Shown here piece after piece: positions 13,801 through 23,500 of a stretch of DNA of 64,000 nt. Location of the stretch: positions 42,254,072-42,318,071 of the forward strand of contig NC_088714.1 in the NCBI RefSeq assembly GCF_963576615.1, given 5' to 3'. Numbering within the stretch: the first letter of the stretch is position 1; every line of letters starts with the position of its first letter. This DNA is from Watersipora subatra (Eukaryota; Bryozoa; Gymnolaemata; Cheilostomatida; Watersiporidae). Under the pieces are notes generated by a model. That model was not told where the DNA came from and ran no database searches. It was given only the letters and a program-made list of their open reading frames with translations. The translations under genes and the position numbers were made by a program.

Positions 13801-13964
13801 CATGAGAGAATTGCGGCAGCCCTAAACTCGACGTATTGTAGGTTTTCAAAAAGTTCTTCTTCGGAATTAAAAATAGGCCCGTCTGAGTCCTCTGCTTCAA
13901 TCCTGCAAACGACGCAGTAAATTTTGGAAAGTATTAACAACGGCGTTAACTTTCCAAAGTTCAT
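2354..13964 (-). CDS. Thioredoxin/PDI-like protein, partial multi-exon gene
   Basis: Five minus-strand exons were found: 13802-13964, 8535-8639, 7996-8109, 7197-7347 and 2354-2407. The first four join with matching phases (1, 1, 1; the fourth ends in phase 2) and give about 177 residues. The start used is the ATG at 13964, followed by a hydrophobic stretch ([20 protein letters not shown]) that could be a signal peptide; an in-frame ATG at 14015 is an alternative. Exon 3 has the thioredoxin-fold core [18 protein letters not shown] followed by YDG. Exon 4 reads [12 protein letters not shown], then [20 protein letters not shown] and DW, the typical entry to a second thioredoxin domain. The 2354-2407 exon (phase 0/0, 54 bp) encodes MGRCGIK, which fits the segment just before a cis-proline loop. 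The first domain has no CxxC. I could not find the exon that should carry the second domain's active site, so the model is incomplete. Family knowledge suggests ER redox folding or a redox-inactive relative. The fifth exon's membership is inferred. Confidence 0.6.
2560..3338. repeat. 19-bp minisatellite (~41 copies)
   Basis: Tandem unit AATCAGCAACAACACATGT with scattered variants (GTGAC, GCAGC, AATAA). It sits in the intron upstream of the 2354-2407 exon of the Trx-like gene, about 150 bp from its acceptor. Confidence 0.95.
3468..3642. repeat. Unique block bounded by two (TA)n tracts
   Basis: (TA)n runs at about 3468-3491 and 3617-3642 flank a roughly 125-bp GC-richer block (CCCCGTATGGGTGG, TACCAGAGACCTGGGAG). 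The block resembles part of a short interspersed repeat, possibly tRNA-derived; no second copy was seen in this window. Confidence 0.4.
3972..4412. mobile_element. TTAA-flanked foldback MITE, copy 1
   Basis: Terminal inverted repeats (AAATGAACTTACACAACATT left, AATTTCGTGCAAGTTCGTCT right) are followed inward by long imperfect inverted arms (ATTTTATCAGAAAGTATCAG matched by CTGATACTTTCTGATAAAAT). TTAA is present on the right flank and TTGA on the left. Two other copies, both 450 bp, lie at 29733-30182 and 62135-62584. Non-coding; TTAA duplication suggests mobilisation by a piggyBac-type transposase, an inference. Confidence 0.7.
4875..5451. mobile_element. Partial copy of pogo-like MITE
   Basis: This block aligns with 5955-6540: the same order of an AAGTATCAACATTTTTCT-like arm, CAAAACTTGACCGCAGTTAA, a GATCAATTTTGCGGATTTT arm and the right end GGGCGAGTTATCCGAGTT ending in GGACTG before TA. 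The left terminus of the 758-bp element was not found. Sequence divergence from the full copy is substantial. Confidence 0.55.
5783..6540. mobile_element. pogo/Tigger-like MITE, complete
   Basis: The element begins CAGTCAAACATGGATAACTC and ends with the exact inverse, GAGTTATCCATGTTTGACTG, and is flanked on both sides by TA. CAGT-type ends and TA duplication are typical of pogo/Tigger elements. The 758-bp interior carries no transposase; its middle (about 5960-6180) resembles one arm of the TTAA foldback family. Confidence 0.75.
6835..7150. repeat. 38-bp minisatellite (~8 copies)
   Basis: Tandem unit containing AACTGACACACGATGGCAGG and GTTACCAACAAGC. It lies in the Trx-like gene intron starting about 45 bp downstream (gene sense) of the donor at 7196. 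Confidence 0.9.
7812..7879. repeat. (TA)n microsatellite
   Basis: About 34 uninterrupted TA dinucleotides, about 115 bp after the donor of the 7996-8109 exon in gene sense. Confidence 0.95.
8165..8392. repeat. 23-bp minisatellite (~10 copies)
   Basis: Unit CAGATATCTCAGACATTCCT plus three bases, in the 425-bp intron between the 8535-8639 and 7996-8109 exons of the Trx-like gene, about 55 bp from the acceptor of the latter. An 89-residue plus-strand frame across it is a by-product. Confidence 0.9.
8640..10188. other. Intron sequence of the Trx-like gene
   Basis: No tandem array or recognisable element. A 78-residue plus-strand frame at 9293-9529 has no motif. Confidence 0.5.
10193..10992. mobile_element. 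Foldback element FB-1, copy without array
   Basis: A long inverted repeat occupies about 800 bp: ACCATAACTGTCACGTACAA at the left and its inverse near 10970-10990, with pairing maintained across both arms (GATTCCGATTTTGCACTCAA, AACAACACAATCGGCATAAC, CAGTCTTTTATGAAAAG). The centre is a tight hairpin around GAGCTCAAAAAAGCG (about 10580-10642). TTAA lies at the right edge and TTGA at the left. No coding capacity. It sits in intron 1 of the Trx-like gene. Confidence 0.8.
11010..11860 (-). mobile_element. Gypsy-type retrotransposon 3' fragment, minus
   Basis: On the minus strand a gypsy integrase C-terminal segment can be read ([20 protein letters not shown]), ending at a stop near 11662. Further downstream, GAGGGGAGATG (about 11273-11284) resembles a polypurine tract followed by TGTAGTGATAC, the probable start of a 3' LTR that would run toward the foldback element. 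A TATAAAGG lies inside the presumed LTR. The 5' portion of pol and gag is absent. Degenerate and inactive. Confidence 0.5.
12310..13300 (+). mobile_element. Gypsy-type retrotransposon 3' fragment, plus
   Basis: Frames interrupted by stops and shifts resemble the end of gypsy integrase: SSPAHPE, then a stop, NGKAE, then [19 protein letters not shown], then [12 protein letters not shown] and a degenerate C-terminal domain. GTGAAAGGGGACG near 13144-13158 resembles a polypurine tract and is followed by TGATGTTAATAC, a possible 3' LTR start. No 5' LTR, RT or gag found. It points away from the minus-strand fragment. Confidence 0.5.
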
Positions 13965-14522
13965 AATGGCTAGGTGTTTATGTGCATGCGTATATTTTGT
14001 GCGGAAAAACCCCAACTTTACAACGCGGCAACCCGTCTCGTTACACGTGGCGAATCTGTTTCAGTATAAGACTATCGCATGTTGAACAATTGTCTACCGT
14101 TTGCATTGCTTTTAGTTGGAAGCAACATCTTGGCTGATGATAAGCGCATGGGAACAATGCAACCTGTTTTGAAATTGTTTTGCGTAGCCCCAATCAAAAT
14201 GGTGCATGTGAAACTATTATGTTGTTTTAACAAGGTCGAGAGCGAACTACAAGCCGACGATTTGGTTTGTATTTCAGATATTGGATTGACAAAATAATAC
14301 ATGAATATTGCTCAAGTTAATTGTAGTGCATTGCTATCGTGTCTATGATTTGTCGCATTGTGAGTATTGAATGTGATTAGCACCAATTACGGCTAGCACA
14401 AATAATGGAATGTTCTGAAACAGTTTAGCTCTTCGTTAGATACGACACTTCGCACCGGAAACAATGCTTTGTCCTTACCTTTTTGTTCGGGCTTGTGTTT
14501 GCATGGAATAATTGTAACAACG
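13965..14522. promoter_or_regulatory. Divergent intergenic region (Trx-like gene / DUSP12)
   Basis: This 558-bp gap lies between the start codons of two divergent genes. It is less AT-rich than the surroundings and contains no tandem array. Position suggests a bidirectional promoter. No TATA box stands out on either strand. Short open frames here overlap on both strands and have no recognisable content. Confidence 0.4.
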
Positions 14523-17500
14523 ATGGTCGTTCAAGTATTGGAACACTTATATTTAGGTTCTTTTGATGACGTGATGAAGCACATCGAATTATCTGAAAAT
14601 CATGTACATGTACAGGCCGTTTTGACTGTCGATTTAAAACCATTAAACTGTGAGGTTTCCGCGCAGTTCTGTTACAAACATATTCCAATACTCGACATGG
14701 AAAACGAAAACCTCTTAGTCCACTTAGATGACGCAGTCAGTTTCATGGATAACCACCGACTCGACAACAAAGATGTTATTGTTCATTGGTAGGTGATAGG
14801 TGATTTATGTCAAGACAAACAGTTTGTGTACTTTCTTTATCAAACATTTTGAATGCTTCAGATATTTTACAACGATCTCTTGTTGAACGCTGAAGTTAGC
14901 GTCGATAATCACGAGAACACAACTCTGACTCAAACTGGCTGCGCTCCCAGCAGAGGCAGGCAGTTCATGCAACACACGCAACATCTTGTCTCAGTGCCCC
15001 TTTCACTGTTTTAAAGCCTAAATTACTAACAAATTGAGAAAAAGTTCTTTCAATTTGCTAGTTCTTGCAAATTGGAGATATTATAGAAGCCGCAAATGAG
15101 CATCACAAAGACATACATCATATGCTAATCACTAATTCACTAAACTCAAAAATTACTTGATTGTATGAAGCCCTAAAATAATAAATAATTACAATGCTCA
15201 AGACTTTACCAGAAGACAATAAAAAGCATTCAAGTTAAGGTAGGATGTACTGATTGTCACTAACATTGAATCTCTGCATTACTCAGTCTCTCAATTGGTT
15301 GGTTGTCAATCCAGTTCTATAGCCTTTGGTCACCAGAACCTCGCATGTTTTACGTGTTGGCTTATTGTTCAGATCAATCAATCAATCATGTCGGTTACAC
15401 CTTTGAAGGATTTTGCCTAGTTGAATTCATATACTGTACTTGGAATTCAGAATTTCAAATTCTTCAACTGGCTTGGGTTCACAAAAATCATTTTTCAAAC
15501 AATCTTAGGAATGTAACAAAATATGATGAGGCATTTTGTAGTGTTTTCTTTAGGAACCTGCTCTACTATGTTTGCTTCTCTTATCAAATTGTGTGCTGTT
15601 CTCATAATACTAGGACAAACTGTCAGCTTGATCTTATTTGAAACAGTTATTTTCATTCCATCAAACTTTTAGGTGATTATATCTTTGCTAATCTGTCACG
15701 CTTGTGACATTTTGGATGGGATAAAAATATGTGCAAGATTATGTTTGCTACTAGAATAAATTGAAACTGTAACTTTTAGTCTGGATTGTACACATAAATA
15801 TACTGTTAGACTACAAAACAACAGAAAATAACCACATCAAGCTATGATGTAATAATAAGCAATATATTCGTTATATATGGTTATGACGGACATAACCATA
15901 TATAACAAATAAGTCCAATATCTACATTTGGAAGTAAGAAAGTGGGTTAAGATTCCATCAAATTATTGTTAAATTCTAAATGTAACTATAATAGTCCCAC
16001 GACCAAACACGAGCAAAGCGAGTGTTTGGGAGCTTTATGATAAATGCATAGGCGCACACAACTCCCAAAAAATTATCCGTCAACGGCCGTAACCAAACTC
16101 TTGTACCGAAATCTCATCAAAAAATTTAACCATTTTTGTGTAGAGTCGTTTAAGTATAATAATGATACAAAACACATATAAACCTATTTAAATATGTTGC
16201 CAAGTCTTTGAAAAGTTGAGACAATATCCTAAAACTTACCCATCTGATCGGGTAACACATAACTAGACAGATTAATTTTGCCTAAAATCGCCATTAAAAC
16301 CTGACAACCCTTTTTTAATCAAAATTAAGACCGGCAAACAAAACGCCAATGAAGCTGTGCAACAGATAGTAGAACTATTAAGCCGTGCACATTTCACGAG
16401 AAAAACGTGCACATTTCACCAGTCTATGGCATTGTCCAATTGCCGAAGGTTTCTGTAATTAACGTAGAAGTACTGAAAGGTAATCGTTTCTTTTTTGAAA
16501 TCGTTTCGATTTAATTATAAGAATAATCATTCGAATTTACAAGATCGAAGTATATAGTGACCGATGGTGTGCAATATGTTACTGTTATTATTTTTCTAAA
16601 GATTTTGTTGATGATATTACGGCTGTGCTTAATATCGAGGTACTGTCACGCCGTTTTTAATATCTGCAAAATTAAGTAATAGGCCTACATTTTCTTATAG
16701 ATATACAGCTATTTCTATGACAACCAACTAAAATCTGTTTAGATTTTTAAATTTAGCAGCTGGCCATTTTATTTTTAATGTTGTATTTCTCCTACTGCAG
16801 GGGAAAGATATAAACATATAATCTTTTCCTTTCATTATTGCTGTTTGTTGTACATACTAACACCCAGTACGTTACAGCTACCATTGCAGTTCTCCTATTG
16901 CACTGCAGTGCCATTTGACTGCTAATATTGCATTTCTCAGCCAGCAGTACCCTTACTTTTTTCCAATATCACTTTGATCGTGGGCTGTATGACAGGCGAA
17001 TTTCTAGTTAGTGTAGAAAAAATGTTTAATACTATCAACCAGTGTCAGTAAAGTTCAGTAATGTCAGTAAACCAACATCAGTAAATTTATAGCATGTAAC
17101 ATTTTTCAAATAACTTATGCGTCTCTTCAACTTCATCAATCCGTTTGGATAAGCGGAAGAAGTTTCCCTAGAGGTACCGTTGTTCCAAGTTAGATCCAGC
17201 ATCTATTACCAAGTTGTGTACTGTGCTAGTTTCTGATTGTTCTAGTATCTGGATGGGATGTATGAATGGCGACAAACGAATAGATGTTCCGGTCAGTTGA
17301 TTTGGTTTATTCACTTTATTCGTTTGTGCCGTGAATACAGCAAACCATGCATATAAACATAAAAATAATGTGCAAAATATTAAAAAATAGATATAGGGTG
17401 ATTAGTAAAAACCAGGCAAATGCATTAACTGAGTTGTACATATGGTATTAGCACTTACAATAGTTAGGAGATATCCTCCAAACACTAGTAAGACTTGTCT

Positions 17501-20500
17501 CAGTTCAAGTAGTTTAGATATATTAAAGACTAGCTGTTGTGAATCATATGGCCAATAGAGATAGTATTCTGGCATATAACAATCAAGTCCATTTTAGTAC
17601 TTGTGTGTGCAAAAAGACATTAAAAAAGTGCAAAATTACAGACAGTTAAAGTAGAAAAAAATGAACTTACTATGAATTCGAATGTTCCTTATGATGAGAA
17701 GTTGGGAAACCAGCACAATTTCAAATAATCCTTTGAGGTGGCCTCGCAAAGCAACTAGTGACCAGTGCTGGATGTTACAGTGTTTATATAAGCTAAAGTC
17801 ATCGATAACCTCAATGCTTGTGATGAAAAGCCAAGCTTATTAGTTTGATGATACGCAATGACACTGCTTGTAGTAAATCTGATACAGTGATGTCTACTTA
17901 AATTTTTCTGATATCTCGGAGAAGTATGACATTTTACGTTTATTCTCTAGTATCACTTCTTAATAGCTATAATGCCTAATTTCAGCACTGCTGGCCAATC
18001 ACGGAGTGCAGCTGTTGTGATTGCATACTTGATGTGGAAACTCCAGATGGATTACAAAGATAGCTTCGAGTATTTAAAGAAACTAAAACCTGATATTAGG
18101 TTAGTTGTACTGTGAACTGTTCTACTGTTAACTGCTTTACTGTGAACTGTTCTACTGTTAACTGCTTTACTGTGAACTGTTCTACTGTTAACTGCTTTAC
18201 TGTGAACTGTTCTACTGTTAACTGCTTTACTGTGAACTGTTCTACTGTTAACTGCTTTACTGTGAACTGTTCTACTGTTAACTGCTTTACTGTGAACTGT
18301 TCTACTGTTAACTGCTTTACTGTGAACTGTTCTACTGTTAACTGGTCTACTGTGAGTTGCTATACTGAGAACTGATATACTCTGAACTGCTGTACTGTGC
18401 GCTGCTATACTCTGAACTGCTCTACTGCGAACTGGTATACTGTGAACTGGTCTACTGTGAGTTGCTATACTGAGAACTGATATACTCTGAACTGCTGTAC
18501 TGTGTGCTGCTATACTGTGAACTGGTGTACTGTGACCTGGTCTACTGTGAGCTGCTCTACTGTGAACTGCTCTACTGTGAACTGCTCTACTGTGAACTCT
18601 TCTACTGTGAACTGATATACTGTCAACTGCTATACTGTGAACTGATATACTGTGAACTGGTATACTGAGAACTGATATACTGTGAGCTGCTATACAGTAA
18701 GCTGCTATACTGTTAACTGCTAAACTGTGAGCTGATATACTGTGAACTGCTATACTGTGAACTGCTATACTGTGAATTGTTACACAATGAATTTCTATGC
18801 AATAAGCTACTATGCATGTAAATTCTATACTGAAATATGTGTTGACAAAAAGACAGTCAGATTTATCCACGTAACTTTCAATATTTGCCTCAGTGTTAAA
18901 TTCGTCTATAAGGTTGTTCCAGCCAGGCAAGTAGTTTATTTATGGCATTATAGAAAGTACATTTGTTAATCTGTAGACCAAATAGAGGATTTGAGGAGCA
19001 ACTGACAATGTATGAACACATGGGTTGGAGGCTGGACAAAACAAACAAAGCCTACAGACAGTTTGAGTTGGAGAGAATCGGAGCAATGGTCACTTCTGGC
19101 CGAGGTCGGTACAGCACATCTGTTTTTTTATTAACCTTGTCATTGTCATCAAACTTTGAGATGCTCGACTCTATTTTACACTGTTTCCTGTTTGCCTGCT
19201 GTTAGAGATCCTTCCCTATTCGCTGCAATGATACTCGAAATCTAGTCTGCACTTTTGCAATGCTGTGGGACATTCTGAAGGAGTAAAAGTAGAATATCTC
19301 TGACTGAGCAATAGACTGCCTTTACCGTTAAAACCATTTCTATTTCTGTCATCTTCGAAGATAATTTAGAATTCAATTTGGAGTGGAGTGTTTGCTTACC
19401 GTATATAGAAAATGGTTTATATTTGTTTTTCACGCATACATGTGTGCTTACATAATGCATGCTAAATCAGTATTTGCTCCTGAGAGATAATAAAGTGACC
19501 ATAACAGGTATTGAGTAGTTTATGCATTTGTAAGATTAACTTGTGAGAGGAAGTAAGGACCTTGAGCTAAGTTAGCTACTCGTCTGTGTAGAAGGAAGTT
19601 CTGCAGATCCTTTACTGATGTTAAAGTCAATAGAGTAACTTGTTGAAGCTCTAGTATCGCTCAAAGTATTTGTAATTGGCTAAAATCATTGGAAGTATTC
19701 TTAGTATAATAACATCTCAACTTTGAAAATTTTGGCGCTTGTCGTTAGTAAACCATAGTTGCTGCCTATTGATTGGCTGAGCTTTTTGTCATCCTGTAGA
19801 AATCACTGAGCTGGGTGAGTTTTTGAATGGTGTGGAAGATGTTAGGAGTCCCTCAAATTCTTTGACATACAAGTGTAAGAAGTGCAGGTAAGGTTTCCTG
19901 TATGTAAGGGTCTGTGTAGAAAAGGTTGCCTGTAGGTAAGGATCACTGTAGGTAAGACTCACTGTAGATAAGGATCACTGTAGGTAAGGATCACTGTAGG
20001 TAAGGATCACTGTAGGTAAAGATTACTGTAGGTAAGAATCACTGTAGGTAAGGATCACTGTAGGTAAGGATCACTGTAGGTAAGGATCTCTGTAGGTAAG
20101 GATCACTGTAGGTAACGATTACTGTAGGTAAGGATCACTGTAGGTAAGAATCATTGTAGATAAGAATCACTGTAGGTATGGATCACTATAGGTAAGAATC
20201 ACTCTAGGTAAGGATTTCTGTAGGTAAGGATCATTGTAAGTAAGGATCACTGTAGGTAAGGATCACTGTAGGTAAGGATCACTGTAGGTAAGGATCACTG
20301 TAGGTAAGGATCACTGTAGGTAAGGATCACTGTAGGTAAGGATCACTGTAGGTAAGGATCACTGTAGGTAAGAATCATTGTAGATAAGAATCACTGTAGG
20401 TATGGATCACTATAGGTAAGGATCACTGTAGGTAAGGATCTCTGTAGGTAAGGATCACTGCAGGTAAGGATCACTGTAGGTAAGGATCACTGTAGGTAAG

Positions 20501-23500
20501 GATCACTGTAGGTAAGGATCACTGTAGGTAAGGATCACTGTAGGTAAGGATCACTGTAGGTAAGAATCATTGTAGATAAGAATCACTGTAGGTATGGATC
20601 ACTATAGGTAAGGATCACTGTAGGTAAGGATCTCTGTAGGTAAGGATCACTGTAGGTAAGGATCACTATAGGTAAGGATCACTGTAGGTAAGGATCACTG
20701 TAGGTAAGGATCACTATAGGTAAGGCTCACTGTAGGTAAGGATCACTGTAGGTAAGGATCACTGTAGGTAAGGATCTCTGTAAATTAGGATTCCTGTAAA
20801 TAAGAATTTGTATAGATAAAGGTTTTCGTAGGTAAAGATTCCTGTGGGTAATGGTTCCTATAGGTAAGGTTTCCTACAACGGGAAGGATTCGGGTAACAT
20901 TCTAGTCACGATAAAAATACAGGTAAACTATTTTGTTTACATTCTGTTGCCTTGCATAGTAGTCATTTTCTCTAATGATATTCATTAGTCTATCGAAACC
21001 ATTCATCGGCATGCATCTATCACTATTGCTCTCCTGAAGATCATTTCATAAATCTGCTTATACAGTAGTTAGTTGTATACAGGGGTAACTATTTCATAAT
21101 GACTCCATGCTATAACTTTTATATATAATACTTTGTTGGCAATAATTTCATTTCAAAAATAGACATGTCTTTCAATTTAGGCCATACAACAATAATACAG
21201 AAACAAATGGCAACGGTTATCCACTAAAATCTAATAGATAGTTTGACAAATATTGTTTAAAATTCTTTTCTCTGCTAAGAGAACGGATATTAGGTGGAAG
21301 ATTGGTAAAGTAGCCGGCGATGATATTTTCAAAATAATTGTTAGTGATTGTATGCAATTTGTTCATATCATGTAAGTTGAAATGAGTTGAGTTATAAACC
21401 TTAGTGAAGTGTGGCAAGGCGGTCGATGGGTGGGACCGAAAGTCTACACACACCGGGGATGGAGTGTTGGTCTATCAAGACAAAAGTCACGAGTTCGAAT
21501 CTCGCGAAAAGCAATCTTTTTTCCTAATTTTTGAGTGTGGCTTTGGACAGACGATGAACAGTCATGGCTATTATTATAGTAAAGATGATAATAAAGGTTA
21601 CTACAATTATGGTGGCCGTAAGCAGTAACTATAATATAAATGTAATGTATTCTCAATTTGACCATTACAGACAGACCTTGTTCTCTGAAGCAAATGTCAT
21701 ATATCATATGGCTGGAATTGGTAATGAAGCCTTCAGCAAACCATGGCAGAAGATGACAGCTAATACTGGCTCTGATTGTAAAAGTGGACTGTTTATTGAA
21801 CCAATGAAATGGATGGCTGGTTTGGGAGAGATTACTGGCAAGGTAGAAGAGTGTACACTGTCTTGTTTGTACGTGTATATCTCATCAAGTATTTTGTCTT
21901 TATGTGTATATCTCATCAAGTATTTTGTCTCTATGTGTATGTCTCATCAAGTATTTTGTCTCTATGTGTATATCTCATCAAGTATTTTGTCTCTATGTGT
22001 ATATTTCATGAAGTATTTTGTCTCTACGTGTATATCTCATCAAGTATCTTGCGGATCATAAATTAGTATGTTCAAATAGTTGTTGGACTGTTTTAGATTG
22101 GCTGTATGAAATGCTCTGCTAAGGTTGGCTCATGGAGCTGGTCTGGTAAGTGCTGCCATTGTGTCTTATTGTTCTGCCTTCCTTAAACCATAACTGCCAC
22201 TTACAACTTTTATCGTTTTTACTAGGTAAACCAGACACACTGATTCCGATTTTTTACTCAAAAATTAAAGATTGGTCCACTAACTTTCAAAGTCATGAAG
22301 ACTTTTTTAAAGCGTTTCAATATCCATTTTAAAAACAACACGATTGGCACAACAAGCTCTTCCCATAAATATGTGACGTAGCCTAGCTTTATAGGAACGG
22401 AAGTTAGGGATGTTTAGTACGATTTAGATTTATAGAGATGGATGTCTTAAAAACCATTATTATCTAAATTCAGCCTTCAAAATAATCTCAGTCTTTTATG
22501 AAAGGTAGATATACTATTTAAAATTGCTCGTAGCTTGTTACAGGATGTTTAATAGGCTGAACTCGCTGAACTAGTAATACGTTTAATAGGCTGAACTCGC
22601 TGAACTAGTAATACGTTTAATAGGCTCAACTCGCTGAACTAGTAATACGTTTAATAGGCTGAACTCGCTGAACTAGTAATACGTTTAATAGGCTGAACTC
22701 GTTGAACTAGTAATACGTTTAATAGGCTGAACTCGCTGAACTAGTAATACGTTTAATAGGCTGAACTCGCTGAACTAATAATACGTTTAATAGGCTCAAC
22801 TCACTGAACTAGTAATACGTTTAATAGGCTGAACTCGCTGAACTAGTAATACGTTTAATAGGCTGAACTCGCTGAACTAGTAATACGTTTAATAGGCTCA
22901 ACTCGCTGAACTAGTAATACGTTTAATAGGCTCAACTCGCTGAACTAGTAATACGTTTAATAGGCTGAACTCGCTGAACTAGTAATACGTTTAATAGGCT
23001 CAACTCGCTGAACTAGTAATATGTTTAATAGGCTGAACTCGCTGAACTAGTAATACGTTTAATAGGCTGAACTAATAATCGTGCTTTTTTGAGCTCATTT
23101 TTTAATATGCAATATTAAATAGCTTATTTAACTTTCAGAAAAGACTGAGATTATCTTGAAGTCTGATTTTAGATAATAATGGGTTTTAAGACACCCATCT
23201 TTATCATTCTAAATCGGAATAAGCATCTCCAATTTCTATTCCTGAAAAACTAGCATACGTCACATATTTATGGGCGGAGCTTGTGCCGATCGTGTGGTTT
23301 TCGAGACGGATATTAAAACGCTGTAAAAAAGCCTTCATTACTCTGAAAGTTAGTGGACCAATCTTTATTTGGAGTACAAATCGGAATCAGCGTGTCTGAT
23401 TTACCTAGAAAATACGATGAAAGTTGTACATGACAGTTATGGTTTAAGATTGTGATTCGGTCTCATATATGTTACCTTGGTGGCAAACTTTCAAACTGCG

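Noticed and set aside
18052-18930. 292-codon minus frame with HSIAVHSI repeats
   Set aside because: Low-complexity by-product of the 15-bp array in DUSP12 intron 2, antisense to the gene.
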